Positions 1-5,508 are shown, counted from the stretch's first letter. The stretch is 5,785 nucleotides of DNA from Campylobacter sp. (GCA_017940085.1 JAGAZK010000236.1:1-5785), one strand, 5' to 3'. Translations and numbers: made by a program. The notes: generated from the sequence alone by a model not told the origin.

Positions 1-13
1 ACATAGAACAAAT

Positions 14-105
14 AAATTTGGATTTGATAAAATGGAAGTAAATTTGATTAAATTTAATATCAAATTTAATGAAAATTTGCCAAATTTAAATAAAAAGCTA
101 AATTT
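14..105. repeat. Phased AAATTT tracts upstream of the operon
   Basis: AAATTT begins at positions 14, 40, 50, 62, 73, 82 and 100. The five central copies are 10, 12, 11 and 9 nt apart, close to one helical turn each, and the last interval (18) is near two turns. A3T3 tracts in helical phase are known to bend DNA. Campylobacter sigma-70 promoters are described as having a periodic A/T signal in place of a -35 box, which fits this position just upstream of the putative -10 element. No gene is supported in positions 1-159. Because the word is abundant throughout the window, some of the clustering may be compositional. Confidence 0.5.
39..68. repeat. Inverted repeat, possible weak terminator of an upstream gene
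   Basis: TAAATTTGAT (39-48) is the exact reverse complement of ATCAAATTTA (59-68), giving 10-bp arms around a 10-nt loop that itself contains TAAATTTA. One forward frame is open from the window edge and stops with TAA at 39-41, so an upstream gene could end here and use this hairpin. That gene is not identifiable from about twelve codons. The stem is almost purely A/T and lacks a clear T run after it, so it may simply reflect the AAATTT repeats. Confidence 0.3.
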
Positions 106-114
106 AATACGCAT

Positions 115-125
115 TTTGATAAAAT
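115..125 (+). promoter_or_regulatory. Probable -10 region of the ybaB-ispA-tkt operon promoter
   Basis: TTTGATAAAAT lies 34 nt before the ybaB start codon, with TAAAAT (120-125) as the likely -10 hexamer. Transcription would begin near 132, leaving a leader of about 28 nt. There is no recognisable TTGACA at -35, which is usual for Campylobacter; phased AAATTT tracts lie upstream instead. The same 11-mer also occurs at 23-33 and could be a second, more distal promoter. All four downstream genes are close-packed, so this is the best candidate for driving the whole operon. Confidence 0.5.
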
Positions 126-159
126 CTACTGGTTTAAAACGCAATATTAAAGGCTAATC

Positions 160-462
160 GTGTTTAATGATATTGATTTTTCTAAAATGAATGAATTGCT
201 TCAAAATGCTAAAGAAAAAATACAAAATTTTGAAAATGACGCAGCAAAAAGAGAATTTACTGCAAAATCTGGTGGTGGATTAGTAAGTGCAAGTATCAAT
301 GGCAATTTTGAAATCATTGATATTACGATAGCAGACGAACTTTTTGAAGATAAGCAAAGTTTGCAAATTTTATTGATTAGTGCTGTAAATGATGCGATAA
401 AACTAGCTTATGAAGACAAAAAAAATACAGCCGCTGCGATGTTTAACTTGGGAGGTTTTTGA
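160..462 (+). CDS. ybaB: YbaB/EbfC family nucleoid-associated protein
   Basis: A 100-residue protein of the YbaB/EbfC family: small dimeric DNA-binding proteins of the cytoplasm thought to act as nucleoid-associated factors. It shows the family layout: an N-terminal helix (about 1-35, rich in K, E and N), the SGGGL turn at residues 37-41, a beta segment (about 42-57), then DDEL-type helix sequence and a C-terminal LGGF tail. Length is typical (around 100-110). The start is GTG at 160, preceded by AAAGG (149-153) with 6 nt spacing. The next ATG (187, Met10) would remove the MFNDIDFSK segment, which I recall as conserved in the C. jejuni homologue, so GTG is preferred. Its TGA stop overlaps the ATG of the next gene by one base. 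In many bacteria ybaB neighbours recR/dnaX; here it heads an isoprenoid/sugar operon, as in C. jejuni. Confidence 0.9.
   Translation: MFNDIDFSKMNELLQNAKEKIQNFENDAAKREFTAKSGGGLVSASINGNFEIIDITIADELFEDKQSLQILLISAVNDAIKLAYEDKKNTAAAMFNLGGF
450..456 (+). promoter_or_regulatory. Ribosome binding site that fixes the PDZ gene start
   Basis: GGGAGGT lies inside the last codons of ybaB, 5 nt before ATG at 462. This near-ideal Shine-Dalgarno sequence and spacing favours ATG 462 over the in-frame TTG at 459. The ATG start also gives a normal signal peptide beginning MKKYL. The site is inside the upstream gene, so translation of the two genes is probably coupled. Confidence 0.75.
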
Positions 463-1580
463 TGAAGAAATATCTGATTGTAGCTGTTTTGTTGGCTAGT
501 GGTTTATTTGCCGAACCAAGACCGACAGAATTGGATTTAGATGCATGTTATCAAAGAAATATGGCTTCGGAATTTACATACAATGGCTTAAGAGCTGTTG
601 CTTTGACAAGGCACCTAGCTGCTGTTATTCATGAGTCTAATAATACTTTAAAACCAGGCGAGTTTATCAAATACGATCCATATTTAAAGCTATATCTAAT
701 ATCTACAGAAACAACCGAAGTCGCACCCCATCTTTATGACGAAACAGATCTCAAAAACTGCACTTGGGTAAATGTTTTAGAACAAAACACAACTCAAATT
801 GGAAGAATTAGATCTTATGCTAAAACTCTTGGAGAATTTGACAAAATAAATTTTGAAGCAAATAAGACTGGTCTTTTGCTTAATGATTGTTGTCAAATGC
901 TTGGTATTGCCATAGGTGGAGATAATTTTATCGGAAATCGTTATCTTAGAAATTTTATAGCACACAAAAATGTATATTATGGAGATATAGGCGTAAATTT
1001 TGATGATATGAACGGCACATTTAGTGTTAGAAGTGTGTATCCATTAGGACCTGGAGCTGCTTTGCAAGAAGGCGATAGAATTATTAGTGTAAATGGCAAA
1101 ATCCCAAGATTTATCAATGAACTCAACGAAGCTGTGCTTTTTGCTGATTATAATTCTACTTTAAATTTTGAGATTATGCGAAACGGACAAGCTAAATCAA
1201 TTGTAATCAAAATGGCACCACAACAAGTGGCGATGAGCGACAAAAACGCTACCGCTGAAGCTAACAAAACAGAAGCAAACGCTACTAAAAAACAAGCACC
1301 TGCTAAGAAAAAAGTAGTCAAAAAACCAAAACAAAATCCGTTTGATGCATTGTTTGATAGCTATGGATTTAGCGTAGATGGCACTCTAACCATAACTTCG
1401 ATTCGTTTTGGCTCGCCTGTGGATAAAGCAGGATTTAAAGTAGGCGATAAGATTATGAAAGTCGGACGCCATGACACGGAAACTAAAGCAGATTTGCATC
1501 ATTTATTAAATAATTATCAATTAAATCATGTGCTAGTCAGTAGGGATGATTTTCAATTCCACATAAGACTTAGAAGATGA
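462..1580 (+). CDS. Exported two-PDZ-domain periplasmic protein, rich in N-glycosylation sequons
   Basis: A 372-residue protein with an N-terminal signal peptide (MKKYLIVAVLLASGLFA, probable cleavage after Ala17) and no later membrane span, so it is probably periplasmic. Residues 18-170 form an uncharacterised domain with cysteines at 29, 100, 143 and 144 that could form disulfides. A first PDZ-like domain spans about 172-251 (core GPGAALQEGDRIISVNGK), then a linker of about 40 residues rich in Ala, Lys, Asn and Thr, and a second PDZ domain at about 296-372 (core GSPVDKAGFKVGDKIMKVG). No protease triad is visible: it is not a DegP- or Ctp-type enzyme as read, more likely a binding or scaffold protein. 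Eight D/E-X-N-X-T sequons lie at Asn60, 109, 134, 184, 231, 262, 268 and 273. The position matches Cj1643 of C. jejuni, a putative periplasmic protein. Its TGA overlaps the ispA ATG by 4 nt. The precise function is unknown. Confidence 0.85.
   Translation: MKKYLIVAVLLASGLFAEPRPTELDLDACYQRNMASEFTYNGLRAVALTRHLAAVIHESNNTLKPGEFIKYDPYLKLYLISTETTEVAPHLYDETDLKNCTWVNVLEQNTTQIGRIRSYAKTLGEFDKINFEANKTGLLLNDCCQMLGIAIGGDNFIGNRYLRNFIAHKNVYYGDIGVNFDDMNGTFSVRSVYPLGPGAALQEGDRIISVNGKIPRFINELNEAVLFADYNSTLNFEIMRNGQAKSIVIKMAPQQVAMSDKNATAEANKTEANATKKQAPAKKKVVKKPKQNPFDALFDSYGFSVDGTLTITSIRFGSPVDKAGFKVGDKIMKVGRHDTETKADLHHLLNNYQLNHVLVSRDDFQFHIRLRR
1239..1286 (+). other. Triple N-glycosylation sequon cluster in the inter-PDZ linker
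   Basis: These codons encode DKNAT, EANKT and EANAT (residues 260-275), three complete D/E-X-N-X-S/T sites for a PglB-type oligosaccharyltransferase, with the asparagines 6 and 5 residues apart. They lie in a low-complexity linker that should be flexible and exposed, followed by a basic stretch (KKKVVKKPK, residues 282-290). The match to the known C. jejuni sequon is direct; actual glycosylation is inferred and needs a pgl locus, which is not in this window. Confidence 0.7.
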
Positions 1581-2416
1581 GTTTTGATGATTTTTTTAAA
1601 GCAAATTTACCGCAGGTAGATAGTTTTCACCCACATTTTAATGAAAGTTTGGTTTGGATTTTAAATGCTGGGGGGAAGCATTTTAGAGCCAAATTATTAC
1701 TTGGGGTTGTTGAAGCTTTAAGCAAAGATTTAAATTTGGTCAAAAATGCTTATAGCGTAGCTATGGGCGTGGAGCTTTTGCACACATATTCGCTAATACA
1801 CGATGACTTGCCGACAATGGATAATGCAGATTTTAGAAGAGGTGTGCAAACTATTCATAAAAAATTTGACGAAACAACAGCAGTTTTAGTAGGAGACGCT
1901 CTAAATACACATGCTTTTTATATGCTATCACAAGCAAATTTAGACCCAAAAAATATAATTAAATGTGTTGAAATTTTATCTAAAAATGGCGGAATTTACG
2001 GAATGATAATCGGTCAAGCTATAGATTGTCATTTTGAGAATAAAAAATTAAATTTAGATGATTTGATATTTTTGCACACTAAAAAAACTGGAGCTCTAAT
2101 CGCTGCAAGTATGCAAATGGGTGCAGTTATAGCAGGGTGCGGTGAAGAGTCGTGCGATCAAATTTACTTCACTGGCATAGATTTAGGACTAGCTTTTCAA
2201 ATTCATGATGATATTTTAGATGCTACTTCTACTAGCGAAGATGTTGGCAAACCAGTTCAAAATGATGCGTTTAAAAATTCATTTACAAATTTACTTGGCA
2301 TAGAAGAAGCGATCAAATTTAGAGATAATTTGGAAGATAAAATTATTTCTAGTTTGGAAAATACGGCACTAAAAAATTTAATTTCAAATTTAATAAATCA
2401 ATATTTACGAGGATAA
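1577..2416 (+). CDS. ispA: Farnesyl diphosphate synthase (geranyltranstransferase)
   Basis: A 279-residue polyprenyl synthetase that condenses isopentenyl diphosphate with dimethylallyl and then geranyl diphosphate to give farnesyl diphosphate in the cytoplasm, feeding undecaprenyl phosphate and quinone synthesis. Visible motifs are GGKHFRA (32-38, substrate binding), the first Asp-rich motif DDLPTMD (76-82) followed by RRG (87-89), GDAL (106-109), GMIIGQAID (142-150), KTG (170-172) and the second Asp-rich motif DDILD (211-215) in FQIHDD. The segment HTYSLIHDD before the first motif, with Tyr five residues ahead of it, matches bacterial FPP synthases such as E. coli IspA and argues against longer-chain synthases. 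Family members usually have GGKRxRP; here His replaces the Arg. The ATG overlaps the PDZ gene stop (ATGA), and the tkt start follows one base after the TAA. It corresponds to Cj1644 in C. jejuni. Confidence 0.93.
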   Translation: MSFDDFFKANLPQVDSFHPHFNESLVWILNAGGKHFRAKLLLGVVEALSKDLNLVKNAYSVAMGVELLHTYSLIHDDLPTMDNADFRRGVQTIHKKFDETTAVLVGDALNTHAFYMLSQANLDPKNIIKCVEILSKNGGIYGMIIGQAIDCHFENKKLNLDDLIFLHTKKTGALIAASMQMGAVIAGCGEESCDQIYFTGIDLGLAFQIHDDILDATSTSEDVGKPVQNDAFKNSFTNLLGIEEAIKFRDNLEDKIISSLENTALKNLISNLINQYLRG

Positions 2417-2417
2417 G

Positions 2418-4316
2418 ATGTTAGAAAAACAAGCAAAAACTTTGAGATTTTTGTGTGCAGATATGGTGCAAAATGCTAATTCTGGCCATCCTGGTGCTCC
2501 TATGGGTTTGGCTGAAATAATGGTCGTATTATCAAAATACATAAACCACAATCCAAAAAATCCAAATTGGCTAAATAGAGATAGGCTTGTGTTTAGCGGC
2601 GGTCATGCGAGTTCTTTAGTGTATGCTTATTTGTATTTGAGTGGCTATGATTTAAATATTGATGATTTGAAAAATTTTCGTAAATTTGGCTCACGCACAC
2701 CTGGACACCCAGAAATCACAACTCCAGGCGTAGAAATTGCTACTGGTCCATTGGGGCAGGGCGTGGCAAATGCTGTTGGATTTGCGATGGCTGCAAAAAG
2801 TGCTGCAAATTTGCTTGGAGACGATCTTATAAACCACAAAGTTTATTGTATATGCGGAGATGGCGATTTGCAAGAAGGCATTAGTTACGAAGCTTGTGCA
2901 TTGGCTGGTAAGCACGAACTAGACAATCTAGTAATCATCTATGATAGCAACAAAATCACGATAGAAGGCGATACAGACATTGCTTGGAGCGAAGATATTA
3001 AAGTCAGATTTGAAGCAGTCGGCTTTGAAGTGGCCAAAATAGACGGGCATAATTTTGATGAAATTGATTTTGCACTTTCTCAAGCAGATGAAAAAACAAA
3101 ACCTTATTTGATTATCGCAAATACTACAATTGGCAAAGGTGCGGCAAATCTAGAAGGAAGCCACAAAACTCACGGAGCTCCGCTTGGAGATGAGGTTTTA
3201 AAAGAAGCCAAAATCGCAGCTGGACTTGATCCAAATAAAAGTTTTGTTATAGATGAAGATGTTTTGTTTGAGTTTAGATCTGCTCTTGAGCTTGGAGATT
3301 TGAGCGAAGCTAAATGGAATCAAATTCTCAAACAAAGCGATAAAACAAATTTGCTTAATAATTTGCTAAATCCAGATTTTAAATCAATCAAATTTCCAGA
3401 TCTAAAAAACCAGTCTTTAGCGACAAGAGACAGCAATCACAAAATTTTAAATGCAATTTGTGCTACTTTGCCTGGATTTATCGGCGGTTCTGCAGATTTA
3501 GCACCGAGTAATAAAACGGAGCTTTTAGAAAAACCAGATTTTCCTTATGGTCCAAATTTGCATTTTGGTATCAGAGAACACGCAATGGCAGCAATTTGCA
3601 ATGCCTATGCAAGGTATGGACTTTTTTTGCCTTTTAGTGCGACATTTTTCGTATTTAGTGATTATTTAAAAGCAAGTGCAAGAATCGCAGCGCTTATGAA
3701 AATCAAACACTTTTTTATATGGACACACGATAGTATCGGAGTGGGCGAAGACGGACCTACTCACGAGCCAATCGAACAACTAAGCACATTTAGAGCCATG
3801 CCAAATTTTTATGTATTTAGACCAGCTGACGGAAATGAAAATGTGTTGTGTTGGCAAACAGCACTAAATTTAAACGCTCCAAGTGCTTTTGTGTGCTCTC
3901 GCCAAAAACTTCCTGCATTAAACGAAGCTGTATTTGGCGAAGTAAAAAACGGAGCTTATTTAATCAAACAAAGCAAAAACCCAAAAATCACTTTAGTAGC
4001 AAGCGGAAGCGAAGTAGAACCTTGTTTAAAAGCAGCTGAGATTTTAGAAAAACTCTCAATTCCTACAAGCGTAGTTAGTGCGCCTTGTTTTGATTTGCTT
4101 TGCGAACAAGATAAAGATTATATCAACAAAATATTTGATCCAAAAAGCAAAATTTTAGCTGTAGAAGCAGCTAGTGGTTTGGAGTGGTATAAATTTGCTG
4201 ATGAAATTTTGGCGATGAATAGTTTTGGAGAAAGCGGAGATGCGAAAATTTTATTTGAGCATTTTGGATTTGTAGCCGAAAATATCGCATTAAAAGCAAA
4301 AAGCCTTTTAGAATAA
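2418..4316 (+). CDS. tkt: Transketolase
   Basis: A 632-residue, full-length thiamine-diphosphate- and metal-dependent transketolase that moves two-carbon ketol units between sugar phosphates in the non-oxidative pentose phosphate pathway, supplying ribose-5-phosphate, erythrose-4-phosphate and glyceraldehyde-3-phosphate. In order: SGHPGAPMG (22-30), GGHAS (61-65), TPGHPE (94-99), GPLGQG (110-115), the ThDP motif from GDGDLQEG (147-154) to Asn178, THGAP (251-255), GGSADL (356-361), REHAM with the catalytic Glu387, the cofactor-ring segment FVFSDYLK (411-418), THDSIGVGEDGPTHEP (436-451) and SRQ (494-496, phosphate binding). Active-site histidines 24, 63, 97, 252, 437 and 449 are present. The N-terminus begins close to the first conserved block, so the start is secure. 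GAGGA (2409-2413), in the last codons of ispA, is the ribosome binding site. It corresponds to Cj1645 and is the last gene of the operon. Confidence 0.96.
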   Translation: MLEKQAKTLRFLCADMVQNANSGHPGAPMGLAEIMVVLSKYINHNPKNPNWLNRDRLVFSGGHASSLVYAYLYLSGYDLNIDDLKNFRKFGSRTPGHPEITTPGVEIATGPLGQGVANAVGFAMAAKSAANLLGDDLINHKVYCICGDGDLQEGISYEACALAGKHELDNLVIIYDSNKITIEGDTDIAWSEDIKVRFEAVGFEVAKIDGHNFDEIDFALSQADEKTKPYLIIANTTIGKGAANLEGSHKTHGAPLGDEVLKEAKIAAGLDPNKSFVIDEDVLFEFRSALELGDLSEAKWNQILKQSDKTNLLNNLLNPDFKSIKFPDLKNQSLATRDSNHKILNAICATLPGFIGGSADLAPSNKTELLEKPDFPYGPNLHFGIREHAMAAICNAYARYGLFLPFSATFFVFSDYLKASARIAALMKIKHFFIWTHDSIGVGEDGPTHEPIEQLSTFRAMPNFYVFRPADGNENVLCWQTALNLNAPSAFVCSRQKLPALNEAVFGEVKNGAYLIKQSKNPKITLVASGSEVEPCLKAAEILEKLSIPTSVVSAPCFDLLCEQDKDYINKIFDPKSKILAVEAASGLEWYKFADEILAMNSFGESGDAKILFEHFGFVAENIALKAKSLLE

Positions 4317-4482
4317 ATTTAATCAAATTTAGCTGTATTTTGTAGATAAATTTGATTTATGTTTTGTGATTAAATTTGGCTCAAATTTAATAAATTTAAG
4401 CCAAATTTTAATATTAAGCCCAAATTTAGCAAAAAGTCTTTTAATTATCAAGCCTAAATTTAATAAATTTAAACTCAAATTT
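4315..4482. repeat. AAATTT-rich spacer between convergent genes
   Basis: The spacer between tkt and the AraC gene is almost built from AAATTT, starting at 4315, 4325, 4348, 4372, 4383, 4392, 4403, 4422, 4456, 4465 and 4477. The intervals (10, 23, 24, 11, 9, 11, 19, 34, 9, 12) are mostly near multiples of one helical turn, averaging 10.8 nt per turn if counted that way. I see no gene in it. Likely roles are transcription termination and intrinsic curvature; a species-wide compositional habit is the alternative. Confidence 0.5.
4372..4408. terminator. Palindrome between tkt and araC-type gene, probable bidirectional terminator
   Basis: AAATTTGGCT (4372-4381) pairs with AGCCAAATTT (4399-4408). 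After one C/A mismatch the inner AAATTTA (4383-4389) pairs with TAAATTT (4391-4397), so all 37 nt form one near-perfect palindrome with a minimal loop. It lies 56 nt past the tkt stop and about 75 nt past the stop of the opposing gene, so it could end both transcripts. The only G/C pairs are the GGC/GCC block, and the forward T tract is short (TTTTAATATT), so strength is uncertain. Confidence 0.5.
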
Positions 4483-4489
4483 ATTAAAT
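4458..4489. terminator. AT-only hairpin overlapping the stop of the AraC-family gene
   Basis: ATTTAATAAATTT (4458-4470) is the exact reverse complement of AAATTTATTAAAT (4477-4489), giving a 13-bp stem and a 6-nt loop. The right arm contains the TAA stop of the minus-strand regulator (4484-4486). It could help protect or end that transcript, but without G/C pairs the RNA stem would be weak; chance arrangement of AAATTT words is possible. Confidence 0.3.
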
Positions 4490-5395
4490 CTCAGCAGTTT
4501 GCATATATGAAATATGAGCTTTTGGCGATATTCCAAACATTCTTGTATATTCTCTGCTAAATTGTGATTGGCTCTCATAACCTACAGCAAATGCCACATC
4601 TGCCACTTTGGCTTTTTGCAGTCTTAGCATATTTTTTGCTTCTTCAAGGCGAATTTTCTTTTGGTATTGTATAGGCGAAAATGAAGTAACAACCTTAAAG
4701 CCTTGATATAGCGAAGATTCGCTCATTTCTAGCATATCAGCAAGCTCTTTTATGTTTAGTTTTTCAGTAAAATTGCTTTTTATCTCGACAATTGCTTTTG
4801 TGATTTTATTTGAGATTGTTCCAGTTGTGGCAAAATTGTTCAAAAATGCCCCGCTTTGCGGATCTAAGACAAGAATATATAAAAGCTCTTGAAGTATTAG
4901 TTCTGAGAGATATTTGGCTTGTTTGTCATCTTTGTCGCACAAATTGATTAGTCTAAGCAAAAGCTCGTAAATATCTTCGTTCATATCCCCAAAAAATAGT
5001 CCAGATTCTTGAGAATTTCTAGTATCAAATTTGACATCATCGACATTTTTAATGATTTCATGGATTTTTTCTAGATTAAGATTGATTTTTAGCGAATAAA
5101 ACGGCTTTTGCGGCGAAGCTTCTTCTATTTTGATAGTTGTCGGCAAAAACGCACAAGAGAGTAAAAATTTACTTGGATTATAACTATAAAGATTATCGTC
5201 AAATCCTACAGCTTTTGAGCCTTGCAAAACTATACACAAAGACGGCTCATACATACTATACAAAAAATTTGTTTGTTGATCGCAAGTATAAAGGCTCAAA
5301 TAATCTATTTTTGTCTGAAAAAAGCCGTCAAATTTGTAATTTGAAGTGATACAATCCAAAATTTGCGATTTGTATTTTTTTAGTTTTTTTTCCAT
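4484..5395 (-). CDS. AraC-family transcriptional regulator (AraC_N, YqhC-like)
   Basis: A 303-residue cytoplasmic regulator. The N-terminal half (about 30-185) has the AraC_N pattern, with MYEPSLCIVLQGSK (48-61), LLSCAFLP (78-85) and a KPFYSLKINLNLEKI segment (97-111); this is the ligand-sensing type seen in E. coli YqhC. The C-terminal half (about 200-296) is a complete double helix-turn-helix: first LNIKELADMLEMSESSLYQ (213-231), second VADVAFAVGYESQSQFSREY (264-283), ending FGISPKAH. Length is normal and nothing is broken. The ATG is supported by AAAGGAG (5408-5402 on the minus strand), 6 nt upstream. It is convergent with tkt and divergent from the small membrane protein gene. YqhC responds to aldehydes and activates a neighbouring reductase gene; no such gene is visible here, so ligand and targets are unknown. 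I recall other genes, not an AraC gene, after tkt in C. jejuni, so it may be lineage-specific at this site. Confidence 0.88.
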   Translation of the reverse strand: MEKKLKKYKSQILDCITSNYKFDGFFQTKIDYLSLYTCDQQTNFLYSMYEPSLCIVLQGSKAVGFDDNLYSYNPSKFLLSCAFLPTTIKIEEASPQKPFYSLKINLNLEKIHEIIKNVDDVKFDTRNSQESGLFFGDMNEDIYELLLRLINLCDKDDKQAKYLSELILQELLYILVLDPQSGAFLNNFATTGTISNKITKAIVEIKSNFTEKLNIKELADMLEMSESSLYQGFKVVTSFSPIQYQKKIRLEEAKNMLRLQKAKVADVAFAVGYESQSQFSREYTRMFGISPKAHISYMQTAEI

Positions 5396-5426
5396 TTTAC
5401 GCTCCTTTTAAATTTGTGTATTCTTT

Positions 5427-5432
5427 ATTATA
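5427..5432 (-). promoter_or_regulatory. -10 element of the AraC-family gene
   Basis: On the minus strand this reads TATAAT, a perfect -10, ending 31 nt before the ATG; the predicted leader is about 25 nt. No -35 is present at the 17-nt position (AGTAAA). An A-run (5434-5441 on the minus strand) and AAATTT at 5447 and 5456 lie upstream, in keeping with the A/T-periodic Campylobacter promoter type. Confidence 0.55.
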
Positions 5433-5439
5433 ATTTTTT

Positions 5440-5468
5440 TTGGCTTAAATTTACTAAATTTATATAAT
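5440..5468 (+). promoter_or_regulatory. Upstream candidate promoter for the small membrane protein gene
   Basis: TTGGCT (5440-5445), 17 nt, then TATAAT (5463-5468): a perfect -10 with four of six -35 bases. It is exactly 40 nt upstream of the proximal promoter and aligns with it at 20 of 31 positions, including a shared TATAATCA. It may be a second start site, or a degenerate copy of the proximal promoter. It also faces the regulator gene promoter, whose -10 lies just left of it on the other strand. Confidence 0.4.
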
Positions 5469-5479
5469 CAGGCATATAT

Positions 5480-5508
5480 TTGACAGAAATTCAAAATAAG
5501 GCTATAAT
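5480..5508 (+). promoter_or_regulatory. Exact-consensus sigma-70 promoter of the small membrane protein gene
   Basis: TTGACA (5480-5485), a 17-nt spacer and TATAAT (5503-5508) form the textbook consensus with optimal spacing. Transcription should start near 5515, giving a leader of about 34 nt before the ATG at 5549. A full -35 box is unusual for Campylobacter, where housekeeping promoters generally lack one. A short inverted repeat TTTGA/TCAAA (5479-5483 and 5491-5495) overlaps the -35 and could be part of an operator, but it is too short to rely on. Confidence 0.75.

Noticed and set aside
2..157. Forward frame open from the window edge to TAA at 155-157, two bases before the ybaB start
   Set aside because: Its translation is mostly K, N, L, I and F from AAATTT words, it contains the likely -10 element, and it matches no protein I recognise. 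A gene tail cannot be excluded without upstream sequence.
459..461. TTG as an alternative start of the PDZ gene
   Set aside because: ATG at 462 has better spacing from GGGAGG and gives a standard signal peptide; TTG would only add one residue.
777..965. Minus-strand open frame of 62 codons inside the PDZ gene
   Set aside because: Antisense shadow with no ribosome binding site and low-complexity composition; the plus-strand gene is clearly coding.
2645..2915. Overlapping minus-strand open frames within tkt
   Set aside because: They lie opposite the highly conserved GPLGQG and GDGDLQEG region of transketolase and have no family features.
3848..4039. Second plus-strand frame within tkt
   Set aside because: Out-of-frame shadow of the C-terminal transketolase region, very Lys/Ser-rich and without a start signal.
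4315..4482. AAATTT series considered as a CRISPR array or origin iterons
   Set aside because: The repeat unit is only 6 bp, spacing is irregular beyond helical phase, there are no unique spacers of fixed length, and no cas or dnaA gene is nearby.
4366..4560. Plus-strand open frame across the tkt/regulator spacer
   Set aside because: Made of translated AAATTT repeats and the antisense of the regulator's C-terminal codons; no ribosome binding site.
5137..5349. Plus-strand open frame antisense to the regulator's N-terminal half
   Set aside because: The regulator shows AraC_N motifs in this stretch; the antisense frame has no recognisable features.
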